Assembly: GCF_000195295.1 (NCBI RefSeq)
Contig: NC_015388.1
Coordinates: forward strand, 2,976,001 to 3,040,000
DNA: 64,000 nucleotides
Reading direction: 5' to 3'
Origin: Desulfobacca acetoxidans DSM 11109
Lineage (GTDB): Bacteria; Desulfobacterota; Desulfobaccia; Desulfobaccales; Desulfobaccaceae
The notes beneath the pieces are model-generated. The model searched no databases. It was not told the origin of the DNA and worked only from the letters and a program-made list of their open reading frames with translations. The stretch's first letter is position 1. Each line of letters starts with the position of its first letter. This document shows positions 25,312-33,954 of the stretch, piece after piece. Both the position numbers and the translations under genes were made by a program.

Positions 25312-27957
25312 TCAGAAGTTGCCACCCACTGAGAATTCCCAGTTGCTGCGCCGCTCCCAGGGTTTGGGGTTGAGGTTATAACCCCACTCGACGCGTAGCG
25401 GTCCCATAGGCGAATACCAGCGGATACCCGTACCGACGCTAGTTCGCATGCTACTCAGATACGATTCGCCGGAACCGTAGACGTTGCCGGTATCGACAAA
25501 CACCAATCCGGTCAGGCCGACTTTTTTGTATAAGGGGTAGCGGAATTCGAAGTTGAAAAATTGGAATTTGTCACCGCCGATGCGGTCATTGGTTACAGGA
25601 TCGCGGGGACTGATTTCAGCGTATTTGAAACCGCGAATCGAATCAATACCGCCCAGGTAAAATTTTTCATAGGCTGGCAAGGCACCCCAACTGTTTTTCA
25701 GAACATATCCCAATCGACCGTGGATAACACCCACAGTCCCCCAAAATAAAGGATAATACCACCCGGAATCCGCCACAAAACGCGTGAAGGCGGCGTCGCC
25801 GCCCAACCCGGCCAATTCAGCGGTAAAACTATTGTCGGACCCACGAGTGGGGGTAAAAATGGCGTCCCGAGAGTCACGGCGGATAGTCAGCGAAGTAGAG
25901 CTGGTATTATGAATTTTAGCGGCTTCCAGCAACACCGGCGAGGCGTTTGCCACCATGTCGGTTAAATTGACATTTTCAAATCGATACATCCACAACAGAC
26001 GGGTATATTCCCACCGCAAGGGATGACCCAGCCTGATATCCCCCCCGCGGCTATCCCGAGTATACTCATAAAATTCCCGCTCCCAATTGTAGGCGTCGAA
26101 GCCGAAGCTGAGGGGTTTGTCAAAAAGATAAGGTTCGCTGAAGTTGAGTCGATAGCGGCGGGTGATAGCACCCAAGACGCCCTGAAGACGCAACTGCTGC
26201 CCTCGGCCAAAAAGGTTTGACTGCGAAATCTCCACCATGCCGACAACCCGATCTTGACTGCTGTAACCACCGCCGACGCCGAACTGCCCGGTAGGACGCT
26301 CCTTCACGGTGATTTTAAGATTCATCTTATCAGGCGCACTCCCCGGACTAGTGCTAAAATTGACGTCTTCGAAAAACTCCAGACGCCTTAGATTCTGCGT
26401 GCTTTTTTTGATGTTGGTGGCAGAGAACAATTCTTGTTCATAAACCCGCAATTCCCGACGGATGACCTTGTCCCGCGTCTTGACATTGCCGGCGATCTCG
26501 ATCCGCTCAAAATAGACTTTCTCCCCCTGGCGGATATCAAAAGTGATATCCACCGTCAGGTCCTGATCATTCTCCTTTAATACCGGCGAAATATCCGCCA
26601 TGGCGTAACCCTGATCGGCATAGAGATCCGCCAGGGTGGTAAGGTCCTGCTGAATCACTTCCCGGCTGTAAACCTTTTCTTTCAGTATCTTCACTTTTCC
26701 AAGCAGACTATCGGCCGGTTCGATTAAATCCCCCTGAAAATCAATCTTGCCAACTTTGTATTGAGGACCTTCATCTATAGGGATTGTAATATAGATGCCC
26801 TTTGATCTGACCTCGATCTCCGGTTCGCCCACCCGGGCCTTGATATAACCGTGATTAAAATAAAAAGCGGAGATTTTCTCGGCATCCCGCTCCAGGACAT
26901 CCTTCTTGACTATTCCCGAACCCGTAATGAAACTCAATAGGGTCTTTTCCTTGAGCTCCATTACCTCTTTCAGCTCTTTATCTTTGAAGGCGGCATTGCC
27001 GGTAAAATTGATCTGTCGGACGTAGAGTTTTGCACCTTCACTAATATCTAAGACTAAATTTACTTCAGTAGGCGTCTCTGGCTCTAAGTTATAATTAATT
27101 TCGGCTTCATAATAGCCTTTCTCACGATAGAGGGCCTTAACCTTGTTGATATTGTCCCGGATAGTGGCGTCGGAGGCGATGGAGTACTGCTTAATGTCCA
27201 TGGTCTCCAGGATTTTTTTGGTCTTTATTTTCTTATTGCCCCGAACCAAGATCTGGTCAATGGACGGTTTTTCCTCCAGCAGAAAGGTGACCACCCGTCC
27301 TTGTGGGGTGTCGGTGACGTCAACTTTGACATCAGAGAAGTATCCCATGGCATAGACAGCTTTTAAATCCTCACGCAGCTTAATAGTAGAGGTCAAATCT
27401 CCCGACCGGGATTGGATAGTGGCCAGAATGGCATCATTCTCAATACGTCGGTTGCCTTTAAATTCGATCTTGGCGATTCTTTCCTGACCCATAATTTTCA
27501 GGCCGGCTTCTTGAGCCAACTTCCGGGCAAGTTGAGATGCCGAGGCCAGACCGACCCCTTCAAACTTCAGATTGATCGGGGCTAGTTTCCCAGTAAGATC
27601 GACTGCCTGTGCCTCCAGTGCCACCGTGGGTCCGATTTTGACCAATGAACCGGCGATGATGGCATCAACGTTCAGTTTCTTACCGATTTCCGTCGCTAGT
27701 TCAGGAGTCAGGGGAGCTTTTCGGAGAGCAATCTCTCGTTCTACCTCTCCGATCGGAACCATCCCAAAACCATCTTTTTCCATCTGCTCCTGAATGGTCT
27801 GCTGAACTTTTTCACTGACGCCGGGCAGCGGCTCTTTGCTCAAGATAGTAAAGGGAAAGACCGCCAAGCGTTTTAAGGTGATCTCTTGAGCAGCCGAGGG
27901 CGTAATCCAGAACAGACATAAGATTAGGGTCAGAGATAGTCTTTTCACAAAAAACAC
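25312..27957 (-). CDS. bamA: Outer membrane assembly factor BamA with an extra N-terminal domain
   Basis: 881 residues, longer than the usual 800. After a signal peptide (to about residue 23, ITPSAAQ) comes an extra domain of about 130 residues (RLAVFPFTILSKEPLPGVSE to about 155) that resembles a TolB-N/CsgG-like fold. Five POTRA domains follow from about 160 (IAKIEFKGNRRIENDAI) to about 500, then a 16-strand barrel with the loop-6 motif SIRGFKYAEISPRD, ending in the typical aromatic C-terminus FSVGGNF. BamA folds and inserts outer membrane beta-barrel proteins. It is encoded one base after lolD and upstream of skp, its periplasmic helper. Confidence 0.94.
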   Translation of the reverse strand: MFFVKRLSLTLILCLFWITPSAAQEITLKRLAVFPFTILSKEPLPGVSEKVQQTIQEQMEKDGFGMVPIGEVEREIALRKAPLTPELATEIGKKLNVDAIIAGSLVKIGPTVALEAQAVDLTGKLAPINLKFEGVGLASASQLARKLAQEAGLKIMGQERIAKIEFKGNRRIENDAILATIQSRSGDLTSTIKLREDLKAVYAMGYFSDVKVDVTDTPQGRVVTFLLEEKPSIDQILVRGNKKIKTKKILETMDIKQYSIASDATIRDNINKVKALYREKGYYEAEINYNLEPETPTEVNLVLDISEGAKLYVRQINFTGNAAFKDKELKEVMELKEKTLLSFITGSGIVKKDVLERDAEKISAFYFNHGYIKARVGEPEIEVRSKGIYITIPIDEGPQYKVGKIDFQGDLIEPADSLLGKVKILKEKVYSREVIQQDLTTLADLYADQGYAMADISPVLKENDQDLTVDITFDIRQGEKVYFERIEIAGNVKTRDKVIRRELRVYEQELFSATNIKKSTQNLRRLEFFEDVNFSTSPGSAPDKMNLKITVKERPTGQFGVGGGYSSQDRVVGMVEISQSNLFGRGQQLRLQGVLGAITRRYRLNFSEPYLFDKPLSFGFDAYNWEREFYEYTRDSRGGDIRLGHPLRWEYTRLLWMYRFENVNLTDMVANASPVLLEAAKIHNTSSTSLTIRRDSRDAIFTPTRGSDNSFTAELAGLGGDAAFTRFVADSGWYYPLFWGTVGVIHGRLGYVLKNSWGALPAYEKFYLGGIDSIRGFKYAEISPRDPVTNDRIGGDKFQFFNFEFRYPLYKKVGLTGLVFVDTGNVYGSGESYLSSMRTSVGTGIRWYSPMGPLRVEWGYNLNPKPWERRSNWEFSVGGNF

Positions 27958-27958
27958 C

Positions 27959-28675
27959 TCAATTGTGATCTTGGGAAAGCCGCACCACCTTGCCTTCTCT
28001 GATGGTGATCTGGTTGCCGAGAAGTTCCGCCAGTTCCAGATTATGGGTGACTACTACGGTTGTCAACCTTTTTTCCCGATTCAAACCGATCAACAGTTCG
28101 TGAATCTGCCTGCCGATGCGGGGGTCCAGATTTCCAGTAGGTTCATCAGCCAATAGGACATCCGGATTCATGACCAAGGCTCGAGCCACTGCCACCCGTT
28201 GTTGTTCCCCTCCTGACAGGGCACCGATACGGTGCCGCAACCTTTCTTGAAGTCCCACCTGCTGCAATATGGCCTCAGCCCGGTCTTGGGCTTCGGACTT
28301 GGCAAGCCTGGCAATTAAACCAGGCAGCATGACATTTTCCAGGGCATTGAATTCGGGCAGGAGATGATGAAACTGAAAGACAAACCCTATCTTGCGATTG
28401 CGGAAGGCGGCCAGCTGCTCGTCATTAAAGGTGAAGATCTCTTCCTCGCCCCACAATAGCCTCCCCGCAGTAGGACGCTCCAACGCACCGATGATGTGCA
28501 ACAGCGTCGACTTGCCCACACCCGAGGCGCCCACAATGGCCAGACTGTCCCCCGGCATAATCTCCAGATCAACGCCTTTGAGCACCTCGACCCGATTGCC
28601 GTTGGAAGTAAACGTCTTGATGAGATTTTCTAAACGTATCTGAGACCCGAGGCGTAGACCGGGTGTTGTTATCAT
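27959..28675 (-). CDS. lolD: Lipoprotein-releasing ABC transporter ATPase LolD
   Basis: 238 residues. LolD powers extraction of outer-membrane lipoproteins from the inner membrane. Walker [18 protein letters not shown], the Q-loop region [20 protein letters not shown] (characteristic of the LolD/MacB family), signature [15 protein letters not shown] and Walker [13 protein letters not shown] are all present. It lies between lolC and bamA on the same strand, one base from bamA. Confidence 0.93.
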   Translation of the reverse strand: MITTPGLRLGSQIRLENLIKTFTSNGNRVEVLKGVDLEIMPGDSLAIVGASGVGKSTLLHIIGALERPTAGRLLWGEEEIFTFNDEQLAAFRNRKIGFVFQFHHLLPEFNALENVMLPGLIARLAKSEAQDRAEAILQQVGLQERLRHRIGALSGGEQQRVAVARALVMNPDVLLADEPTGNLDPRIGRQIHELLIGLNREKRLTTVVVTHNLELAELLGNQITIREGKVVRLSQDHN

Positions 28676-28799
28676 GTTGCATCTCTCAAGGAATCTGGCA
28701 CCGGAAAGCGTCTCCGGACTTTCCTGGCCATTCTCATGACTGTCTGTTGAATAAAAATGCCTTGGGCGGGTTTCTCAGCCCCCAAAAACTTCGCCAAGC

Positions 28800-30029
28800 T
28801 TAACCGAAACGAATGGCTTCGACCGGGTCCAACCGGGAGGCCTGCCAGGAAGGATAAATAGTCGCCAGAAAACTGATGAGCATCGTGGCCCCGGCGATCA
28901 AGGCGACATCCAGGGATTCCACCTTCACCGGCAGAGTCGAAATGTAATAGACATCACTGGGTAGTTTGATAAATTCATATTTTTTCAACATGGCGGTCAG
29001 CAGATAACCCAGCCCGAGGCCTAAAACGGTACCGATGGCGCCGATAATCAACCCTTCCAGGATAAATATCTTCATTATACTCCGCCGGGTGGCCCCCAAC
29101 GATTTCAGGATAGCGATATCTTTATGTTTTTCCATGACCAACATGATGAGCGTGCTGGTTATGTTAAAAGCGGCCACCAGGACGATCAGGGTGAGAATGA
29201 TGAACATGGCAATCTTTTCAAGCTTAAGGGCGGCAAAAAGGCTCCGGTTCATACGCATCCAATCGCGGGTCTGATACCCCGGACCTAAAGCGGTTTGAAC
29301 GGCTGCGGCAACGGTATCGGCGGCGTAGATATCGTCAACCCGGATTTCCAAACCGGTGACTTTATCGCCCAGTCCCAAATACTCCTGCACCTGGGGAATA
29401 CTGGCATATACCAGGGTATTGTCAAATTCAAACATGCCGGAATGAAAGATGGCCCCGACCTGGAAATTTTTCACGCGTGGGATGCGCCCCATTGGGGTCA
29501 GTGTCCCCAGAGGAGAGATGATTTTGATCTGGCTGCCGACCCTGACACCGATATTTTTGGCCAATTCGTTGCCCACGGCGACTGATGGCAGTTCTGCCGG
29601 CTGCACTTTATCCAACGTTGTGAAGCTGCCGTCCCGCACTTCGATGGCAGCAGGACCGCCCTGATGGATACTGGCCAGGTCCAGCCCCCGGATTACCCCG
29701 CCGGAAATATTGTTCGGACCCGAAAACATCACCTGGGTATAAATAAATGGCTTGGCTGAGGCCACCCCCGGCACGGCTTCTACTTTTTTTACCAAGGCAT
29801 CGTAGTCGACAATGCTATAGCCGGGTTTAATCAGGATGACATGTGCGTTGACACTGAGGATTTTTCTCTTCAGGTCTTGATCAAAGCCGGTCATCACCCC
29901 GATCACTACCAACAGGGCCATAACCCCCACCGCGACCCCGGCAATCGAAATAAAAGAGATGAGCGAGATGAATTTTTCCCGGCGTTTGGCCTTAAGATAC
30001 CTTAAAGCCACGAGCCGCTCGAATTGCAT
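28800..30029 (-). CDS. lolC: Lipoprotein-releasing ABC transporter permease LolC/LolE
   Basis: 409 residues. A membrane helix at about 20-50 (ISLISFISIAGVAVGVMALL) is followed by a periplasmic domain of about 220 residues, then three helices in an FtsX-like C-terminal part (about 275-395), ending in WQASRLDPVEAIRFG, a standard LolC/LolE ending. Only one permease gene is present, so it may work as a homodimer (LolF-like) with LolD. Its start is six bases downstream of the lysS stop. Confidence 0.92.
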   Translation of the reverse strand: MQFERLVALRYLKAKRREKFISLISFISIAGVAVGVMALLVVIGVMTGFDQDLKRKILSVNAHVILIKPGYSIVDYDALVKKVEAVPGVASAKPFIYTQVMFSGPNNISGGVIRGLDLASIHQGGPAAIEVRDGSFTTLDKVQPAELPSVAVGNELAKNIGVRVGSQIKIISPLGTLTPMGRIPRVKNFQVGAIFHSGMFEFDNTLVYASIPQVQEYLGLGDKVTGLEIRVDDIYAADTVAAAVQTALGPGYQTRDWMRMNRSLFAALKLEKIAMFIILTLIVLVAAFNITSTLIMLVMEKHKDIAILKSLGATRRSIMKIFILEGLIIGAIGTVLGLGLGYLLTAMLKKYEFIKLPSDVYYISTLPVKVESLDVALIAGATMLISFLATIYPSWQASRLDPVEAIRFG

Positions 30030-30035
30030 GAATTG

Positions 30036-31517
30036 TTATCCTTCGGGGCGTAACTGAGGGAACAGGATGACGTCCCGGATAGATGCCGAATCGGTGAGGA
30101 GCATCACCAAACGATCAATGCCGATACCCTCCCCCGCCGCGGGCGGCATTCCGTATTCCAAAGCCCGGACAAAATCTTCGTCCATAAAATGGGCCTCATC
30201 ATTGCCAGCCTCCCGCGCCGCCACCTGTTTTAAAAAACGCTGCCGTTGGTCATCCGGATCATTGAGTTCCGAAAAACCATTGGCAATCTCCTTGCCGGCA
30301 ATAAAGAGTTCAAAGCGGTCGGCCAATTCGGGGTTGACCTGGTTCCGGCGGGATAGCGGCGAAATTTCAACGGGGAAACCGGTAATAAAGGTCGGTTGGA
30401 TCAGCTTCGGCTCCACGTGTAGATCGAATAGCTTGGCCATGGCTCGCCCATAGCCTTCGCCGGGGCGCAGGGTCACACCCTGCTCCAGTGCCAACTGCAC
30501 CAACGCCTGCCGGTCTTGCACCAGGGCCGCCGGGATGCCGCCCACCCTGGTCAAAGACTCTTGCATCTCCAACCTCTGCCACGGAGGGGTAAGATCGATT
30601 TTGTGACCCTGATAATCGATCTGCCGGCCGCCAGTAATCTGCGTGGCAATCTGGCCGAACATCTCTTCGGTCAACATCATGAGGTCTTCATAGGTGGCAT
30701 AGGCCTGATAGAATTCCATCATGGTGAATTCCGGATTATGCTGCGTAGAGACACCCTCATTGCGAAAGCTCCGGTTGATTTCAAAGACCCGTTCGAAGCC
30801 TCCCACCAAGAGACGCTTGAGATATAACTCCGGGGCGATGCGCAAATAAAGAGGCATCGCCAATACATTATGATAGGTTTGAAAAGGCCGGGCCGTGGCA
30901 CCGCCGGGAATGGGCTGCATCATGGGGGTTTCGACCTCCAGAAATTCCCGCTGTTCCATAAAATCCCGCACTAACCGAATAATGCGGGACCGGGCCCGAA
31001 AAACGCCTTTTACCTCCGGATTGACAAATAGATCTAGATACCGCTGACGATACCGGCGCTCCACATCGCTCAGACCGTGATATTTCTCCGGCAGCGGCCG
31101 CAAGGCCTTGGTCAATAAGATAAAATCCTTAACCTGCAAGGTAAGTTCATTGGTCTTGGTCCGAAAGAGGCTGCCGCGAAAACCGACAATATCCCCCAAA
31201 TCCAGCCGTTTAAAAAAAGTGTAAGCCTCGGGACCGACCTCCTGGCGTTGGATATACCCCTGCAGACGGCCGCCATCATCTTGAAAATGGAAAAAACTGG
31301 CTTTGCCGAACTGCCGCATCAGCACCAAGCGGCCAGCCAGACTAAAGATCTGGCCTAACCCATCCAGTTCCGCCCCGGTCAACCCCCCATACGCCGCCAT
31401 CAACTCACTGATGCGATGCTCCGGATGGAAGGTATTTGCAAACGGCTCGAGGCCGGCGTCACGCCACTCCTGAACCTTCTTCCGGCGCTGTCCGATGATG
31501 TTTGATTCTTCTTGCAT
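30036..31517 (-). CDS. lysS: Lysyl-tRNA synthetase, class II
   Basis: 493 residues from the ATG at 31517; a GTG at 31535 would add six residues. LysS charges tRNA-Lys. The N-terminal OB fold (about 55-150, LAGRLVLMRQFGKASFFHFQD) binds the anticodon. Class II motif 1 is in REFLEVETPMMQPIPGG, motif 2 in FRNEGVSTQHNPEFTMMEFY, and motif 3 in GIGIDRLVMLLT. It heads the envelope operon with lolC six bases downstream, an arrangement common in Desulfobacterota and other Proteobacteria. Confidence 0.96.
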   Translation of the reverse strand: MQEESNIIGQRRKKVQEWRDAGLEPFANTFHPEHRISELMAAYGGLTGAELDGLGQIFSLAGRLVLMRQFGKASFFHFQDDGGRLQGYIQRQEVGPEAYTFFKRLDLGDIVGFRGSLFRTKTNELTLQVKDFILLTKALRPLPEKYHGLSDVERRYRQRYLDLFVNPEVKGVFRARSRIIRLVRDFMEQREFLEVETPMMQPIPGGATARPFQTYHNVLAMPLYLRIAPELYLKRLLVGGFERVFEINRSFRNEGVSTQHNPEFTMMEFYQAYATYEDLMMLTEEMFGQIATQITGGRQIDYQGHKIDLTPPWQRLEMQESLTRVGGIPAALVQDRQALVQLALEQGVTLRPGEGYGRAMAKLFDLHVEPKLIQPTFITGFPVEISPLSRRNQVNPELADRFELFIAGKEIANGFSELNDPDDQRQRFLKQVAAREAGNDEAHFMDEDFVRALEYGMPPAAGEGIGIDRLVMLLTDSASIRDVILFPQLRPEG

Positions 31518-31739
31518 ATTATTCTCACGCCACACCGCCGCCCGCGGCTAGGCATTCATTATGACGCCCAAACCGCACCCACTAACGGCACAAGCAGTTC
31601 AAGTGGCTTAAAAAGGCGAGGGCTGGCATTGATTCTTTCTACTATTAATTTATCTTATGAAACTTAAAATATTAGCTTTTGTTAGTCAAGTTAAAAGTCT
31701 GATGCCAAAAAATAACGGAGATCAGACACTTTCCACCGC

Positions 31740-32201
31740 TTATAAATTGTCATATTCTGGTGATCACAACGAAATATGAAAACAGAACCGTGGCGGCTGT
31801 TCACAATAGTGCTGTTTCTGCTCACCGTCCATTGCCCACTGCCCACTGTTTTTATACATGTTCACATGTTCTCCCGAACACAACGAAGCATGAAAGAATG
31901 ATTGGTGGCATAGGCCTCCTGGCCTGTGCATCAGCGTGCCGGCTGCAAAGCCTGCACCACCTTCTTTCATACAAGTGCACATGTTCTGCCGAACACAACG
32001 AAGCATGAAAACAGAATCGTGGCGGCTGCTCACAATAATGTTTTTGCTGCTCACGGCTCACGGCTCACGGCTCACTGTTTTTATACAAGTCCATATGTTC
32101 TGCCGAACACAACGAAGCATAAAAACAGTCGACTTCCAACGGATTGCCAGGAGTCATTACCTCTTACCTCTTACACCTTACCTATAACCTGTTTTTATAC
32201 A
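31740..32201. repeat. Regularly spaced repeat array, 114-115 bp period
   Basis: Four modules of about 82 bp begin with ATGAAA or ATAAAA (31776, 31890, 32005, 32119; spacing 114, 115, 114). Each ends with TTTCATAC or TTTTATAC. They are joined by a 32-34 bp linker, clearest in the sequence CATGTTCTGCCGAACACAAC, whose centre TGTTCTGCCGAACA is an inverted repeat. Module ends are inverted (ATGAAAACAG with CTGTTTTTAT). Modules 1 and 3 share GTGGCGGCTG and TCACAATA. Module 2 has a GGTGG…CCACC core. Modules 1, 3 and 4 contain heptanucleotide repeats just before the end. A degenerate linker precedes module 1. No cas gene is near. It lies between divergent lysS and the gene at 32437. Confidence 0.8.
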
Positions 32202-32317
32202 AGGGAGGCCGGCGCCAGAAACCATTAATACCGATTTTGGTCTGTCCTGTAACAAACTGCAACCAGAACAATAATTATGCTATAATTTACAGATTAGAAA
32301 ATACGTTTGGGGATCAG

Positions 32318-32410
32318 AGTTAATAGGAAAATAACTTCCGCACCGGAGAGGAGGCCTGTACCACCGGCAGATGATTCTCATGGTGCGCGGGTGACCGACA
32401 AGTAATGGCA
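32318..32410. repeat. Family-1 dispersed repeat
   Basis: Contains GTTAATAGGAAAATAACTTC, a degenerate hairpin, then ACCACCGGCAGATGATTCTC and ATGGTGCGCGGGTGACCGAC. It shares layout and words with copies at about 13335, 51978 and 54144, and ends just before the ribosome-binding site of the gene at 32437. Confidence 0.6.
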
Positions 32411-32436
32411 ATCACCAGGAACTAAAGGAGGTGATC

Positions 32437-33033
32437 ATGAGGCTGATCTGGCTGGAACTCAAGCAATGGCTCAAGTCAAGGCTCCGACTGCGCCCGACAA
32501 TAACCCCTGATCCTCCCTCCCCGACCAAAGCAGCGATGACCGGGCAATCAATCGGCGATTTGCCTCAACCTGATCGATTGATAAATTCATTTACGACTGT
32601 CCAGAAGATTCGGGAGAATTTTTATCGCTCCTGTACCGCCATCACAGGTTACCTTGATATTAATCAGATGAACCAGCAAAAGCCATTCTTTAGGATTGAA
32701 GCTCCTCTCTGGTTTGAATCAGACTTATTGAGACGCACGGACATCTATGCTATATGCCAACATTCAACACGGGTGTCTCGGGAGCAGATGGAATCAGTCT
32801 GTCAAACCCTGGATGCTCTTGGCTTGTGGAAATGGCCCGAGCTCCCGACAAATACCCGGACCTGCGTCATAAGCATCCACTCGTTTTCTTCGTGTTCGCC
32901 ATATGAACAAAAGAACGACGTCATTCGCAACTGCTCGCGTGCGACGTTCGAGCATGTCTTGGTCTCCATGAAGAAGGTTGTACCCGAGCTGGAATTGCCA
33001 AAGCCCCTGTTTGACCATATTCGAAGATTGTAG
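32437..33033 (+). CDS. Hypothetical protein, unrecognised
   Basis: 198 residues from the ATG at 32437, which follows a full-length Shine-Dalgarno AAGGAGGTGATC; a GTG at 32431 lies inside that site and is unlikely. The N-terminus is basic and amphipathic (MRLIWLELKQWLKSRLRLR), followed by a proline-rich linker, then a mixed domain with five cysteines and many polar residues. No signal peptide, membrane helix or familiar motif is evident. Codon use is less GC-rich than in the neighbours. The gene follows the repeat array and a family-1 repeat. I cannot assign a function. Confidence 0.6.
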   Translation: MRLIWLELKQWLKSRLRLRPTITPDPPSPTKAAMTGQSIGDLPQPDRLINSFTTVQKIRENFYRSCTAITGYLDINQMNQQKPFFRIEAPLWFESDLLRRTDIYAICQHSTRVSREQMESVCQTLDALGLWKWPELPTNTRTCVISIHSFSSCSPYEQKNDVIRNCSRATFEHVLVSMKKVVPELELPKPLFDHIRRL

Positions 33034-33360
33034 AGACCGGTTACCCCGCCCCTATTAGGGATAACCCCAAAAATAGAGGACTTTCCGGATGGCGATGAAT
33101 TGAGCAATCAACCGGAGGCTTAGGCAAATTATTTTTTTGCCATCCTGAACGAATAAATGATCTTAAGCCTATCAATACATTAGATTCGCTACGCTCAGAA
33201 TGACCATAATCCTAAGATGTCACAAACCCTTACTTTTCGGGAGGTAAGGCGATAAACTTTTTAAAAAAGGTCTCTTGACTTTAATCCTTTTGAATTATAA
33301 AATTTTCATTAATCGGTCTATGAAAGACCATACGTAATCCTATGAAGGGAGGAGAACGAA
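33034..33360. other. Intergenic region before the His-rich gene
   Basis: No gene seen. It holds an 18-base word (33058-33075, GGGATAACCCCAAAAATA) found inverted at 42524-42541, and a fragment ATTCGCTACGCTCAGAATGA (about 33182-33201) of a repeat type seen in many bacterial genomes. A probable promoter lies at 33275-33303. Confidence 0.4.
33275..33303 (+). promoter_or_regulatory. Putative sigma-70 promoter for the His-rich gene
   Basis: TTGACT and TAAAAT with a 17-base spacer, about 55 bases ahead of the ATG at 33361. Confidence 0.5.
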
Positions 33361-33621
33361 ATGCAAGGAGTCCACGAACATCGGCATCTGCATGATCATG
33401 AGCATACACACCGGCATGATCATGAGCATCGCCACGGCGAGGTGGTTCATTCTCACGAACATACTCACGTCCATGAGCATGAACATATCCATGAGCATTG
33501 TCATCCCCATACGCATGTGGCAAACGTCCATAAGCACGACCATGAACACATGGGTGAGCATGGCCCCCATGAGCATGAACATCCGGCACATTATGCCGAA
33601 GTGCACGATCATGCCCATTAA
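33361..33621 (+). CDS. Histidine-rich metal-binding protein
   Basis: 86 residues, about 35 of them histidine, arranged in x-H-x-H runs with Glu, Asp and Thr between (for example HEHTHVHEHEHIHEHCHPH). A single cysteine sits near the middle. There is no signal peptide, so it should be cytosolic. Such composition suits storage or buffering of Ni2+, Zn2+ or Co2+, as in Hpn-like proteins; the metal is inferred. GGGAGGAG precedes the ATG, a promoter lies upstream and a strong terminator follows, so it is a complete single-gene unit. The antisense frames are open only because of the repeated CAT/CAC codons. Confidence 0.8.
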   Translation: MQGVHEHRHLHDHEHTHRHDHEHRHGEVVHSHEHTHVHEHEHIHEHCHPHTHVANVHKHDHEHMGEHGPHEHEHPAHYAEVHDHAH

Positions 33622-33646
33622 CTAGTTGATAAGACTACAGGCTACG

Positions 33647-33677
33647 AAAGGCGAACCCCCTCAAGGGTTCGCCTTTT
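33647..33677. terminator. Bidirectional intrinsic terminator
   Basis: AAAGGCGAACCC and GGGTTCGCCTTT form a perfect 12-bp stem with a six-base loop, with T after it on the plus strand and an A-rich start that gives T on the minus strand. It serves the His-rich gene and the convergent gene ending at 33661. Confidence 0.8.
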
Positions 33678-33921
33678 GCATGTATGCGTCCAGAGTTGAA
33701 AATAGACCGGGCTCAAACCCCTGCTTTCTCAAAGATAGGGCAATCGGCGCTTTACTTTCCGACCGGAAACCGGAAACGATATAATGGCCCCGGTCTTTAC
33801 AAATCCCTGCCGGATAATTAGTATTGAAATAGGTTAAAAAAGTCCTTTCAAATGTTTTTGCCTTGCGCCGGATGGTCTGCACATCCAACCAAACCGTGTT
33901 CGAGGCCATCCTAACAATCAC
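33661..33921 (-). CDS. Small hypothetical protein, unrecognised
   Basis: 86 residues from a GTG at 33921, or 82 from an ATG at 33909; neither has a strong ribosome-binding site. The protein is basic with aromatic residues (FERTFLTYFNTNYPAGICKD, HYIVSGFRSESKAPIALS) and has no membrane segment. It is convergent with the His-rich gene, sharing its terminator, and divergent from the Dps-like gene. I do not recognise a family; it may not be a real gene, though the terminator placement favours it. Confidence 0.45.
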   Translation of the reverse strand: MIVRMASNTVWLDVQTIRRKAKTFERTFLTYFNTNYPAGICKDRGHYIVSGFRSESKAPIALSLRKQGFEPGLFSTLDAYMQKANP

Positions 33922-33954
33922 ATCAAATACATTCGCACGAAAGGAATAGCACGT

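Noticed and set aside
31740-32201. CRISPR array
   Set aside because: Regular spacing suggests it, but the units between linkers are related to each other and to intergenic repeats elsewhere, carry inverted ends and heptamers, and no cas gene is in the window.
33281-33589. Met/Asp/His-rich antisense frame over the His-rich gene
   Set aside because: Its composition follows from the repeated CAT/CAC codons of the sense gene, which has the ribosome site, promoter and terminator.
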